Source: Pseudomonadota bacterium (lineage in GTDB: Bacteria; Pseudomonadota; Gammaproteobacteria; Legionellales; Legionellaceae). Taken from it: a stretch of DNA of 64,000 bases. Position 1 is the first letter of the stretch, and each line of letters opens with the position of its first letter. Under the pieces are notes generated by a model. That model was not told where the DNA came from and searched no databases. It worked only from the letters and a program-made list of their open reading frames with translations. The stretch covers positions 1-64,000 of the forward strand of contig JAGVJN010000018.1 in NCBI GenBank assembly GCA_020051095.1, in the 5' to 3' direction. This document shows positions 7,099 through 16,238 of this stretch, in pieces. A program made the translations under genes and the position numbers.

Positions 7099-8298
7099 AT
7101 GAAAAAGATTTTCATTCCCCTCCTCCTATTAATCGCTACCATCACGGGGCTTTATTTCTTTCACCCACAAACGCCAAAATCGGACAAACCGATAGTGACA
7201 CCCGTTTCCTTCAACGATTTACCGAACTGGGGTGGAAAATCTTTCAAACAATCGTTTCAGGTGTTTCGCAACAGCTGTGCCGTATTCATCAAACAAGATC
7301 CTAACAAGTCATTAGATACCGAGATTATCAATCTTTCTGTCAAAGACATGTTGCCAGCCTGTAAAAAAGCCTTATCTCAAAAGAAAATCACGGCCAAACA
7401 AGCTGCTAACTTTTTTAAAACCTGGTTCCAGCCCATTGAAGTCAAGCAACCCGACAACAGCCCAACCGGCTTATTCACAGGCTATTACGCGCCTCTTTTA
7501 TCAGGAAGCTTGAAAAAAACAGACAAGTACACAGTCCCTATTTATACGCTACCCAAATCGTTAATTCGATTGGACCTAAGCAAGTTTGATGCGAATCTTG
7601 ACAAAAAGACGTTGGTAGGCCGTATCCAAAATAATGAGTTTCTTCCCTACCATGACCGAGAAGCCATCAACAAGGGCGCATTAAAACATGTACCGGTGCT
7701 TGTCTGGGTCGAAAACCGGGTCGACCGATTATTCTTAGAAATTCAAGGTTCGGGTATTATTCAGTTTGATAATGGCAAGCGCATGTATGTTGGCTATGCG
7801 GGTCAAAATGGCCAACCCTACACCGCCCTTGCGGGCGTGTTAATCCGTGAAGGGGTGATGACCAAAGATAATGCTTCCATGCAAGCGATTCGTCGCTATT
7901 TTGAAGAACACCCTGAAAACATAGATGGCTATTTAAACCAAAACCAATCGTTTGTCTTCTTTAAAGACTTAAAGCAAAAAGCAGCGCTTGGGGCACAAGG
8001 CATTGCCTTAACTGCTGGTTACTCACTAGCGGTTGATAGACGCTATGTTCCCATGGGACTTCCAGTTTGGTTAAGTACCTCTTACCCCGATAATGTCAAT
8101 GATCACCACCAACCGTTCCACCGGTTAATGATCGCCCAAGATACCGGCGGTGCGATTAAAGGTCCTATTCGTGGGGATGTTTACTGGGGTGCCGGCGAAA
8201 AGGCCACCTACACAGCCGGCCATATGAAAAACCCGGGTCGATGGTGGCTCCTCATACCCAAACAACGATGGTCTGAGCAGCCAAAGCCTTCGCATTAA
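7099..8298 (+). CDS. mltA: Membrane-bound lytic murein transglycosylase A (MltA family)
   Basis: It cleaves the MurNAc-GlcNAc bond of peptidoglycan, forming 1,6-anhydro ends. The ATG at 7099 gives a 399-residue protein with an N-terminal hydrophobic segment (about 3-20) but no lipobox cysteine, so it is probably anchored by an uncleaved helix or released by signal peptidase rather than lipidated. The MltA barrel region holds LFTGYYAPLL and LEIQGSG. The C-terminal 3D domain has AQDTGGAIKGPIRGD, including the conserved aspartates. The stop overlaps the stop of the convergent YhhN gene by 4 bp. Confidence 0.93.
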   Translation: MKKIFIPLLLLIATITGLYFFHPQTPKSDKPIVTPVSFNDLPNWGGKSFKQSFQVFRNSCAVFIKQDPNKSLDTEIINLSVKDMLPACKKALSQKKITAKQAANFFKTWFQPIEVKQPDNSPTGLFTGYYAPLLSGSLKKTDKYTVPIYTLPKSLIRLDLSKFDANLDKKTLVGRIQNNEFLPYHDREAINKGALKHVPVLVWVENRVDRLFLEIQGSGIIQFDNGKRMYVGYAGQNGQPYTALAGVLIREGVMTKDNASMQAIRRYFEEHPENIDGYLNQNQSFVFFKDLKQKAALGAQGIALTAGYSLAVDRRYVPMGLPVWLSTSYPDNVNDHHQPFHRLMIAQDTGGAIKGPIRGDVYWGAGEKATYTAGHMKNPGRWWLLIPKQRWSEQPKPSH

Positions 8299-9002
8299 GC
8301 AGACTTTAAAGCAGAGTCCATTTCATCTTCTGATGACTGCGGCCATTGAACAGTCGCCAGTGTTCGCAGCAAACCAACCACTAAACAGCATTGTGCCGCA
8401 TAATAGGTAAGCATAATGGCAAAAAAGTGCATTTGAGCATGATAAAAAAATTCATCCATAGCAACAAGGCAATCCGAAATGACAAATAATCCCGCCCCGA
8501 TTGCGCATAATCGATGAACACGCATCGCCAAGAGTGTCATGGTTAATATAACCGCCATGTAAACTAACACGGGGATTAATTTATCACCGAGAAACGGCCA
8601 TAGATAGACAATGAATAGTGCGGCACCGATTAGGGCAACACTCGTCCACAAGCGTGTGGATACTTGCTTTATCTGAGCATGTCTTGGCCATTTGAGAATC
8701 CGTTGATAGAGCATGATGTAGCTAACATGGGCGAATAAAAAAGACCCTAACCCTAATTCAAGTTGTTTCGCAAGTGGCAAGGTTAAAGCAATATCCCCTA
8801 AAGCGGATAAACACAAAGCGGCCATCAGTAAATACTTACCGTTAGAGGGCAATGTTGACAAAGCAACGATGAATAACAATGCAACAATAGGTAACGGCTT
8901 TATGAGGGTGTTAATGGGGAAAGGCCATGTCCCAAAACTACTTAAATAAATGATTGCCAATACTATAAATGAGGTATATCCCCAACGTTGGTATGAAGTC
9001 AT
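8295..9002 (-). CDS. YhhN/TMEM86-family membrane protein (lysoplasmalogenase-like)
   Basis: This 235-residue polytopic membrane protein has about seven to eight hydrophobic helices. Features of the YhhN family are the N-terminal INTLIKPLPIVAL segment and the acidic intramembrane ALGDIAL and VISDCLV motifs. Eukaryotic relatives (TMEM86) hydrolyse lysoplasmalogens; bacterial roles are mostly unproved, so the substrate is left open. It is convergent with mltA and overlaps it by 4 bp at the stops. Confidence 0.8.
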   Translation of the reverse strand: MTSYQRWGYTSFIVLAIIYLSSFGTWPFPINTLIKPLPIVALLFIVALSTLPSNGKYLLMAALCLSALGDIALTLPLAKQLELGLGSFLFAHVSYIMLYQRILKWPRHAQIKQVSTRLWTSVALIGAALFIVYLWPFLGDKLIPVLVYMAVILTMTLLAMRVHRLCAIGAGLFVISDCLVAMDEFFYHAQMHFFAIMLTYYAAQCCLVVGLLRTLATVQWPQSSEDEMDSALKSA

Positions 9003-9101
9003 CGCTTGTCCTTGTCTATCATGCCCTCTAGCTGCTAAACTTAAAATAATCAGGATCTAGGGGCGTTCCTAGGCTTTACTCAACCCACTTATCTATTCAT
9101 T

Positions 9102-9692
9102 ATGTCAGAAACTATTTTTATTGCCACTGCAAATCGAGGCAAAATCGCCGAATTTCAACAAATGTTAACCGATAAAACCATTGTTAGCTTTGTCGACACT
9201 AATTTCCCATCGCCAGAAGAAACGGGGTTAACCTTCATTGAAAACGCGCTCATCAAAGCACGCTTTGCCAGCGAACAAACGAAGCTTCCCGCTTTAGCCG
9301 ATGATTCAGGGTTAGTGGTGCCCGCGCTACAGGGAGAGCCCGGCATCTATTCAGCTCGCTATGCCGGCGAAGATGGGAATCACGCTGCCAATATGGCGAA
9401 GTTATTGGAGAAAATGGATAACTTCCCGCCTGAAAAGCGACAAGCGTATTTTGTCTGCGTGTTGGTCTATCTACAACATGCCCATGACCCTATGCCACTG
9501 ATTGCCGTCGGTGAAATGCAAGGTCGGATACACCACCACCCACAAGGCCAAGGCGGCTTTGGTTATGACCCCATTTTTTTTCTACCTGAGTACCAATGCA
9601 CTGCTGCAGAAATAGCCCCCAAGCTTAAAAATGCCATTAGTCATCGCGGCAAAGCCTTAGCGATTCTTCGTGAGAAACTCTATGGGGGATAG
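9102..9692 (+). CDS. rdgB: XTP/dITP pyrophosphatase (non-canonical purine NTPase)
   Basis: It hydrolyses XTP, ITP and dITP to the monophosphates, keeping deaminated purines out of nucleic acids. The RdgB/HAM1 family signature is complete: FIATANRGKIAEFQ at the N-terminus, ADDSGLVVPAL, GEPGIYSARYAGE, and GFGYDPIFF with a terminal SHRGKAL. The 196-residue length is normal. Its end overlaps the next gene by about 11 bp, indicating co-transcription and coupled translation. Confidence 0.95.
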   Translation: MSETIFIATANRGKIAEFQQMLTDKTIVSFVDTNFPSPEETGLTFIENALIKARFASEQTKLPALADDSGLVVPALQGEPGIYSARYAGEDGNHAANMAKLLEKMDNFPPEKRQAYFVCVLVYLQHAHDPMPLIAVGEMQGRIHHHPQGQGGFGYDPIFFLPEYQCTAAEIAPKLKNAISHRGKALAILREKLYGG

Positions 9693-11373
9693 CATTGAAA
9701 CACTGCTGCATAAAGCGCAACATTGGCAACATCAACAACAATTTAACCAAGCGATTGACTGCCTAAAACGCCTTCTATCAATCGACCCCAATCAGGTTGA
9801 AGCCCTTCATCAACTCGGTTTAGTATATATTCAAACGGATGATATCGCCAAAGCCGTTGAGGTATTTGAAAAAACAGTAGCGCTCGATACGGATAACCCC
9901 AACGCCCACCATCATCTTGCCAATGCTTATAAGATCCAACATCACTTTGCAGAAGCCGACAAACATTATCAAATTGCCTTGTCTCTAAACCCTGACTATG
10001 TGGAAGCACACCATAATTATGCCGGATTATTGATGCACTATGACCAGTATCAAAGTGCCCTGCAGCATTTTCATAAAGCATTACAACTTAGACCCGATTT
10101 CCATGATGCGCATTTTAATTTAGGCTTATTATTCTTAAAGCAACAAAACTGGGACGCAGCAAGGCGCCAATTTAATAACGTCTTAGCATTAAACCAAAAC
10201 AACCTAAAAGCCCATTTTTATGCAGGCGTACTGGCCTTACGAAACGAGGATTTACCGCTAGCAAAAAATCACTTGTTGCAGGTCATCAAAGACAACCCGG
10301 AGCATATTGATGCGTTAATAAATCTGGGGGTTATCGCCTTAAAGATGAAACAAGAACAACATGCCGTTGATTATTTTACCAAAGCACTGGCTATTGATAA
10401 CCGTAAAGAAGAAGCTAAAAGTAATTTAGCGGCCACCTTTATCCATCATCACCGCTATGAGAATGCATTAATCCACTATTTGGAGTTGATTAACGACCAT
10501 CCAAACAACCTCGAGTATCTCTATAATACGGCGGTTGCTGAAATGGCCTTAGGGCAACTTAGCAACGCGGAGAAGCATTTTCAGCAATGCCTAAGGCTCG
10601 ATGCGAACCATGCGGCTTCGATCAATAATTTAGCCGCGATATGCATGCGTCTTGATAAAATTGACGAGGCAAAAGCATTATTAAACCGGGTACTAGAAAT
10701 TCATCCGGATGATGTCATTTCAAAACACATGCTGGCCGCCATTAGCGATGAAAATAAACCCCAGCCGACATGCGTGGAGTATGCCAAAAATTTATTTAAC
10801 AATTACGCGCTTTATTATGATAAACACGTGCAAAATCAACTTGACTATCAAGTTCCCCACGTATTTAAAACACTGTTACAAACCCATCATCTGACCCACT
10901 TCGACCGTGCTTTAGATTTAGGGTGTGGCAGTGGTTTATTGGCTGAGGCAATTCACCCTTTTTGCTCGGAAATAGACGGGGTGGACATTTCTGAAAACAT
11001 GATTGAATTGGCAAAAGCAAAACAATACTATCATACCCTCTACTGCGATGAGATGATTCATCATCTGCAGAGCCATTCCCAAAAATACCAGATCATCTTT
11101 GCGGCCGATGTGCTACCATATTTTGGCGAGCTCGAACCACTGATGAATTTAATGGCTGATAGGTTAAACGATAACGGTTTTCTGCTGTTTAATACTGAAG
11201 TTTCAGAAACAAGGCCTTGGTATCTTCAAAAAACCGGACGGTTTGCCCATAGCCAATCCTATATCGAACAGATTAGCCAAGCCTTTAAAGTGCTCGATCT
11301 TCAATCCGTTTTTGGACGTAAACAAGCCAATCAAGGGTTAACTGTCAATGTTTTCTTACTGAAAAAACTATAA
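9682..11373 (+). CDS. TPR repeat protein with C-terminal SAM methyltransferase domain
   Basis: With the ATG at 9682 the protein has 563 residues; a GTG four codons earlier is an alternative. About residues 1-355 are ten or so tandem TPR units (for example HQLGLVYIQTDDIAKAVEVF and NLGLLFLKQQNWDAARRQF). After a linker, a class I methyltransferase follows with motif I LDLGCGSGLL near residue 411 and IDGVDISENMIELAKAK downstream. This TPR-methyltransferase layout occurs widely in proteobacteria; the substrate is unknown. No signal peptide or membrane segment is seen, so it is probably cytoplasmic. It forms an operon with rdgB. Confidence 0.88.
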   Translation: MGDSIETLLHKAQHWQHQQQFNQAIDCLKRLLSIDPNQVEALHQLGLVYIQTDDIAKAVEVFEKTVALDTDNPNAHHHLANAYKIQHHFAEADKHYQIALSLNPDYVEAHHNYAGLLMHYDQYQSALQHFHKALQLRPDFHDAHFNLGLLFLKQQNWDAARRQFNNVLALNQNNLKAHFYAGVLALRNEDLPLAKNHLLQVIKDNPEHIDALINLGVIALKMKQEQHAVDYFTKALAIDNRKEEAKSNLAATFIHHHRYENALIHYLELINDHPNNLEYLYNTAVAEMALGQLSNAEKHFQQCLRLDANHAASINNLAAICMRLDKIDEAKALLNRVLEIHPDDVISKHMLAAISDENKPQPTCVEYAKNLFNNYALYYDKHVQNQLDYQVPHVFKTLLQTHHLTHFDRALDLGCGSGLLAEAIHPFCSEIDGVDISENMIELAKAKQYYHTLYCDEMIHHLQSHSQKYQIIFAADVLPYFGELEPLMNLMADRLNDNGFLLFNTEVSETRPWYLQKTGRFAHSQSYIEQISQAFKVLDLQSVFGRKQANQGLTVNVFLLKKL

Positions 11374-11388
11374 CACCGTGTGAAATTT

Positions 11389-11502
11389 TAACTATACCCA
11401 TGATCATCCAAAACGCGAGGATTTATGCGCCGTTAACGTTTTGCAGGGCGAAAGAGAAAAAGTAGAAAACTCGCATTTTCAATGATCACAGGTATATAAT
11501 TG
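11389..11502. repeat. Inverted-repeat element (~30-bp arms) carrying a -10 box
   Basis: The left arm at 11389-11419 (ACTATACCCATGATCAT continuing to AAAACGCGAG) and the right arm at 11470-11501 (CTCGCATTTTCAATGATCA continuing to TATATAATT) are imperfect reverse complements. Bases 11398-11428 recur in reverse complement at 18749-18779 with about two mismatches in 31. The element lies between the TPR gene and the EAL gene, and its right end supplies a TATAAT. Confidence 0.7.
11495..11500 (+). promoter_or_regulatory. Repeat-derived -10 box for EAL gene
   Basis: TATAAT at 11495-11500 is in the right arm of the inverted-repeat element. Transcription would start near 11507, so the ATG at 11510 would be leaderless and the ATGs at 11528 or 11537 (after AAGG at 11523-11526) are more likely starts. 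Confidence 0.4.
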
Positions 11503-11536
11503 ATAATTGATGAAAACATGGCAAGGTATGTCACCC

Positions 11537-13093
11537 ATGGTAAAACGCAGCAAGAAAGCCTGGCAAATAGCCGCAATAAGCCTCTCTTTTATATTCTTTA
11601 TTGTCCTGTTATATATCGATCATAAAAAAGGACATGCCGATTATATCGGTGAATTACACCAACTGAACACTGAAATCCGCCAATCGTTTGACTCACAGAT
11701 ACAATCCCTGGTTGATAAATTGCCAACCCTTACTAACACCATCGCTCCTTTAAATCAATGCTCAAAGAAAACACTAGAAGCGTTAGGCAATTATGCCTTT
11801 GCCAATCCGCAATTGTCCACCATTGCGGTAAAAAGCAAAAGCCTTTCGAGCTGGTGTATTAGCCCCGAATTTCGAACGTTAATTCAGCCCAAATTAAGGG
11901 GTAACACAACCAAATTAATTGGCCCAGTCACCCACACCAAGACAAAGGAAACTTTCTTTATCCTCCAATATCCGGGAAATGATGACATTACCTATCAATT
12001 ATATATCCTAAAATCCGTGCTATTAAATGCCATTAATCTCCCAAGCCCTTTGATTAACAGTACCGCTTTAATAACCAAAGATGAACGCATCCTCCTCGAA
12101 ACAAACCCCTCGGTCAATGATGCAAATCAGCATGCTTCGCTAGAAAGCTCCGAACCGTCAAAACTCTTACCCAATATTCTTATCCATCTTGACGCCGATG
12201 AAGCATATATTCAAAGTGGCAATAGTAAAAAATTGTGGTCATTGCGACTTTTAAGCATTGCCGTTGCAGGGCTGTTTCTATTAGCTCTATTACTTCATAT
12301 CAATCGTAGTTTTTCCTTAGAAAGCATCATTAAACAGGCACTGCGCAACGAGGAGTTTTACCCGGTTTTCCAACCCGTCATTGATGCAAACACCCGACAA
12401 ATCATGGGTGCGGAGCTGTTAATCCGTTGGCAAGATAAGCATGGCGAACACATCATGCCCAATCAGTTTATCGAGGAAGCAGAGCACAGCGGTCAAATTG
12501 TGCCCTTAACGATCCAATTAATTGAGAGCGCGTTTCAAATGTTAGGCAATTACCTGCAGGAAAATCGTTCATTTCATTTAGGCATTAATCTATGTCATGC
12601 CCATTTTGCCGATGAAACTTGGCTACAAACGTTGATTGCCCTATGCCAGCAGCATGACATCGAACCCAGCCAAATCATGCTGGAAGTAACGGAACGAACG
12701 ATTATGGATAGTGGGGAGCTGAATCTTTCTCAACACATGAAAGCGATGAAGGACAAGGGCTTTCAATTAGCTATTGATGATTTTGGTACCAGCCATGCAA
12801 GCATCAGTTATCTACGCCATTTTCCCCTTGACTACCTAAAAATCGACATGATGTATGTCCACGCCATTGGAACGGGTGCTGTCACCGAAGCCTTGCTACC
12901 ACCCATTATTTTAATTGCCAACCAGTTAAACTTAAAGATAATCGCCGAAGGCGTTGAAACAGAGGAACAGTTTAACTACCTCAAAGAGCGCCAAGTTGAT
13001 TACATTCAAGGATGGTATTTTTCCAAAGCGTTGGGCGCGGATGATTTGGTTAAGCGGATAGTCCATAGTGAGTCGGCTTTGCCGAGTGATTGA
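11537..13093 (+). CDS. Membrane-bound EAL-domain c-di-GMP phosphodiesterase with CSS-type sensor
   Basis: With the ATG at 11537 it has 518 residues; 11510 is an alternative. A first transmembrane helix (about 8-27) is followed by a periplasmic region with conserved cysteines (NQCSKK and SWCISPEF) as in CSS-motif domains. A second helix lies at about 237-254 and a cytoplasmic EAL domain at about 265-515. The EAL signature reads ELL (GAELLIRW), but the metal- and substrate-binding residues are present: GINL, EVTE, IDDFG, LKID, AEGVE and QGW. It is therefore probably an active hydrolase of cyclic di-GMP whose output is tuned by periplasmic redox or disulfide state, as for other CSS-EAL proteins. 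There is no GGDEF domain. Confidence 0.88.
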   Translation: MVKRSKKAWQIAAISLSFIFFIVLLYIDHKKGHADYIGELHQLNTEIRQSFDSQIQSLVDKLPTLTNTIAPLNQCSKKTLEALGNYAFANPQLSTIAVKSKSLSSWCISPEFRTLIQPKLRGNTTKLIGPVTHTKTKETFFILQYPGNDDITYQLYILKSVLLNAINLPSPLINSTALITKDERILLETNPSVNDANQHASLESSEPSKLLPNILIHLDADEAYIQSGNSKKLWSLRLLSIAVAGLFLLALLLHINRSFSLESIIKQALRNEEFYPVFQPVIDANTRQIMGAELLIRWQDKHGEHIMPNQFIEEAEHSGQIVPLTIQLIESAFQMLGNYLQENRSFHLGINLCHAHFADETWLQTLIALCQQHDIEPSQIMLEVTERTIMDSGELNLSQHMKAMKDKGFQLAIDDFGTSHASISYLRHFPLDYLKIDMMYVHAIGTGAVTEALLPPIILIANQLNLKIIAEGVETEEQFNYLKERQVDYIQGWYFSKALGADDLVKRIVHSESALPSD

Positions 13094-13095
13094 TC

Positions 13096-13124
13096 CCCGG
13101 ATTTCGGCTACGCCTTCATCCGGG
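13096..13124. repeat. Short palindrome between convergent genes
   Basis: CCCGGAT at 13096-13102 pairs with ATCCGGG at 13118-13124 around a loop that includes GGCTACGCC. It lies between the EAL gene and the convergent sco gene. It resembles a REP-like hairpin and could work as a bidirectional terminator, although no strong T-tract follows. Confidence 0.5.
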
Positions 13125-13154
13125 CTTCGATTCTTAGGTCTCTCAATACAATAC

Positions 13155-13799
13155 TTACGACACCAATTTGCGATAATCTTCGGCAATCGCTTCTGCATCG
13201 TGCGGTGCTGTGAAAAATGCGTTTAATTCACCTTTGGGATTAAAGACAATGATTGCCCCGCTATGCTGAATATCATAGTTTTCAGCAGGTTTCCCTTGCT
13301 TGGGCAATACTTTGGTATAAACCACGCCCATCTCACGAGTCATGTGTTTAATTTTAGCTTGGCTGCCCCGTGCCCCATAAAACCGCTTATCAAAAGATAG
13401 CACATAGTTCTTTAGTTTTTCTAAGTTATCCCGGGCAGGGTCAATGCTTATCATCACCACTCGCGGAGCGGGATGAATTTTCTTTTCCAGGATTAATCGA
13501 TACGTTTTTCCGAGTTCTGCCATGGTAGTAGGACAAACATAACCACAATTGGTAAAACCAAAAAACACCATGGTCCACTGCCCCTTCAAATGCTCATTAT
13601 CAAACGTCTGACCATCGGTTCCAGTCAGCTCAAACGTGCTAACTGGCCGAGGCTGCTTTAAATAGGTGCCATGAAAGGTGTTAGGATCAATTTCTTTTTT
13701 GAATTGAATATGTTGAAAGAGAAACACGCCTGCAAATAAGGCTGCCAATCCGATTAAGGCAACAACGGTCGCCGTTTTACGTGTTGAATTGAGAGACAT
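13155..13799 (-). CDS. SCO1/SenC-family copper chaperone for cytochrome oxidase
   Basis: This 214-residue protein is anchored by an N-terminal helix (about 10-29) with a thioredoxin-fold domain in the periplasm. The copper ligands are the CxxxC pair C85 and C89 (NCGYVCP) and H179 (QHSG), all present. It delivers copper to the CuA site of cytochrome c oxidase subunit II or acts as its thiol reductase. It is the last gene of the SURF1-ctaA-ctaB-sco set, 9 bases after ctaB, on the minus strand. Confidence 0.93.
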   Translation of the reverse strand: MSLNSTRKTATVVALIGLAALFAGVFLFQHIQFKKEIDPNTFHGTYLKQPRPVSTFELTGTDGQTFDNEHLKGQWTMVFFGFTNCGYVCPTTMAELGKTYRLILEKKIHPAPRVVMISIDPARDNLEKLKNYVLSFDKRFYGARGSQAKIKHMTREMGVVYTKVLPKQGKPAENYDIQHSGAIIVFNPKGELNAFFTAPHDAEAIAEDYRKLVS

Positions 13800-13808
13800 A
13801 ACAAATTC

Positions 13809-14690
13809 CTATAGATAATGATCAACCAGCAATAGAACAAATAATATCATTAAATAAACAATGGAGAAGCGAAAAGTCTGCATTGCTATGCGAGGTTGAT
13901 GGTGACGATACAGCCGCCAAGCCCATTGCAAGAAGCGACCACTTAACAGGGTCGCGCCAACAGCGTAGACCAAACCGCTCATACCAACAGCATACGGTAA
14001 TAATGTCACTGAAAACAATAACAGGCTGTATAATAATATGGATAAACGAGTAAAGGCAATGCCATGTGTCACAGGCAGCATGGGTATTTTGGCATCTTTA
14101 TAATCGTCAAACCGATAAATGGCGAGCGCCCAGAAATGCGGCGGTGTCCAGGTAAAAATAATGAGAACTAACAAAAGGGCTTGGCCATCAAGGTGGTTGG
14201 TAACAGCAGTCCATCCCAATAAAGGAGGAGCCGCGCCTGCTAGTCCACCGATAACGATATTTTGTGGGGTAGCACGTTTGAGATAACCCGTGTATACCAA
14301 CGCATAGCCTATCAAGGTCACAAACGTTAATATTGCGGTCAGTTGATTCACGTAGACCGTCAAAATAAATAAACCGATTGCGCCAATAGCAATGGCAAAG
14401 ATTAGCGCTTGCTTCACGGTGACTCGGCCTTGAGCAACCGGCCGCTTTTTAGTACGTGCCATGATGGTGTCGATGTGGCGATCTAACATATGGTTGATCG
14501 CAGCAGCGCTACTTGCACATAAGGCAACGCCAATAAGTGCATTGAAAAATAAGGATGGCGCGATGCCCCCCGGTACGGCGAGGAACATGCCAACCACCAT
14601 GGTTAACAGCATCAACGCCACCACTTTAGGCTTGCATAACTCAATATAATCACGCCAGTCTGTCAGTTTGGGCATCGAATCAACGATCAT
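13809..14690 (-). CDS. ctaB: Protohaem IX farnesyltransferase (haem O synthase)
   Basis: It transfers a farnesyl group to haem b to make haem O, the precursor of haem A. This 293-residue UbiA-family membrane protein has about eight to nine helices. The first prenyl-diphosphate-binding Asp motif is [19 protein letters not shown], and [12 protein letters not shown] with [10 protein letters not shown] forms the second. The start at 14690 has a strong ribosome site (AAAGGAGG) and overlaps the end of ctaA by 11 bp, so translation is coupled. Confidence 0.95.
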   Translation of the reverse strand: MIVDSMPKLTDWRDYIELCKPKVVALMLLTMVVGMFLAVPGGIAPSLFFNALIGVALCASSAAAINHMLDRHIDTIMARTKKRPVAQGRVTVKQALIFAIAIGAIGLFILTVYVNQLTAILTFVTLIGYALVYTGYLKRATPQNIVIGGLAGAAPPLLGWTAVTNHLDGQALLLVLIIFTWTPPHFWALAIYRFDDYKDAKIPMLPVTHGIAFTRLSILLYSLLLFSVTLLPYAVGMSGLVYAVGATLLSGRFLQWAWRLYRHHQPRIAMQTFRFSIVYLMILFVLLLVDHYL

Positions 14691-15687
14691 CCGTCCTCCT
14701 TTGCATCACGATAGCGAGCATAGCCATTAAGGAAGCTAACAACATGGCAGCGACACCATTATGAGCCACTGCCACGGGCAGCGGTAGTCGATACATGACA
14801 TTGGCGATACCTAAGCATATTTGCATCACTAAAAGCAATCCTATAAAGATGGCGCAAAATCGTTGCAACTCATTATGGCTTGTTCGATAAATAATAATTG
14901 ACAAGCCAAACAGATATATCGCTGTCACCATTGCCCCAATACGATGAATCATCTGGATGGTAACACGTATTTCGCTATCTAACAGGCCGCCTTGATAATT
15001 TTCCCCAATTGACGTAAATAAATTAAACCCTTGGCCAAGATGCAATGAAGGCAGCCATAATCCGTTGCACTTTGGAAAGCCAACACAAGCAATACCAGCA
15101 TAATTAGCACTCACCCAACCGCCCAGTGCAATTTGGCAAAATACCACAAAAATGCCACCTAATACCCAATATAATTGCCGCGTCAATTGGGTATCAGAAG
15201 GGTTGGTAATCTTGACGTTGTAGTAACAAAGCAAGGAAAAAATGGTCATGCCACCCAGCAAATGACTCATAACAACCACAGGTAATAATTTCATCGTCAC
15301 AGTCCACATGCCAAGGGCTGCTTGTAAAATAACCAAACAAACGATGATAGCTGGCATTCGCCAATAAGCAAAGCGATCACGAATGCGAAGGTACAGTGCA
15401 CGGATTGCGATCAATAATAATAAGAAAGCTAAACTACCCGCGACATAGCGATGGACCATTTCAGTCCATGCTTTCACTTGTTCCACCGGCACGTCTGGGA
15501 AGTTAGCCTGAGCGACTTGCAAGGCACTTGCTTTATGAGGCAAGACCATATGCCCATAGCACCCTGGCCAGTCGGGGCATCCTAAACCCGCATCTGTTAA
15601 TCGTGTATAAGCCCCTAGCGTCACCACAACCAATGCCAAAAGCATGGCGCTAAATACACAATATTTTAACCACTTATCTTGAACCAT
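14680..15687 (-). CDS. ctaA: Haem A synthase
   Basis: It oxidises the C8 methyl of haem O to the formyl of haem A for aa3-type oxidase. This 335-residue protein has eight transmembrane helices in two four-helix halves. Conserved features are [18 protein letters not shown] near the N-terminus, haem-ligating histidines in EMVHRYVAG and MSHLLGG in the first half, and MIHRIGA and AHNGVAA in the second. It lies between a small thioredoxin-like assembly gene and ctaB in the oxidase assembly operon. Confidence 0.95.
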   Translation of the reverse strand: MVQDKWLKYCVFSAMLLALVVVTLGAYTRLTDAGLGCPDWPGCYGHMVLPHKASALQVAQANFPDVPVEQVKAWTEMVHRYVAGSLAFLLLLIAIRALYLRIRDRFAYWRMPAIIVCLVILQAALGMWTVTMKLLPVVVMSHLLGGMTIFSLLCYYNVKITNPSDTQLTRQLYWVLGGIFVVFCQIALGGWVSANYAGIACVGFPKCNGLWLPSLHLGQGFNLFTSIGENYQGGLLDSEIRVTIQMIHRIGAMVTAIYLFGLSIIIYRTSHNELQRFCAIFIGLLLVMQICLGIANVMYRLPLPVAVAHNGVAAMLLASLMAMLAIVMQRRTDDR

Positions 15688-15695
15688 AAGGTGCT

Positions 15696-16238
15696 CTACT
15701 GTTCAGCTAGTTTGATTAAATGCTTTAAGTCTTTGAATATCGACTTTTGTTGGGCATTTAGCGGGTAATATAAAACCATAAAATTGTGTGGATCAACAAT
15801 AAATAAGCCTTTGAGGTAATTACGGATGGATAAATTCTCCCTGTCGGTCGAAGATAGGATTTGACTCGTCATCGCCATGTCTTTCATTTGGTTTTGTATG
15901 ATTTTATCTGGAAGCAGTGAAGGATCCGTGACCATTAAGCGCAAATCAACCTCGCGAGACAGTCGCCCTAATGCCAGGCGGACGCGTGCTAATTTATCAA
16001 GCATGGCTAAACATCGCCCGCTGCACTGTTGATCAGAAACGAGCAACAAATGCCATTTTTTTTGGGTAAGGCTATCTAATTTAATCAAGGGAGAGACGAG
16101 TTGACCCTTATTGCTAGTTTGACCAACGAGCCACTGGGGATGTTGATATAGCAATGCGGCTAAGCACCCTGGCAAAATAAACAATAGGAATAGCAATGCT
16201 AATTCCGTTGACTTGGTTCTATTCAGATTTTGCGTCAT
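15696..16238 (-). CDS. Small membrane-anchored CxxxC protein of oxidase assembly operon
   Basis: This 180-residue protein has one N-terminal helix (about 12-31) and a predicted periplasmic domain. The notable motif is QQCSGRC, a CxxxC pair preceded by LLLVSD, in the position where Sco proteins have their copper-binding pair; downstream, LFIVDPHNFMVLYY resembles the last thioredoxin-fold strands. I read it as a degenerate or short Sco/thioredoxin-like assembly factor, supported mainly by position: it overlaps the end of SURF1 by about 20 bp and precedes ctaA by 8 bases. The equivalent of the Sco histidine is not obvious, so copper binding is uncertain. Confidence 0.75.
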   Translation of the reverse strand: MTQNLNRTKSTELALLFLLFILPGCLAALLYQHPQWLVGQTSNKGQLVSPLIKLDSLTQKKWHLLLVSDQQCSGRCLAMLDKLARVRLALGRLSREVDLRLMVTDPSLLPDKIIQNQMKDMAMTSQILSSTDRENLSIRNYLKGLFIVDPHNFMVLYYPLNAQQKSIFKDLKHLIKLAEQ

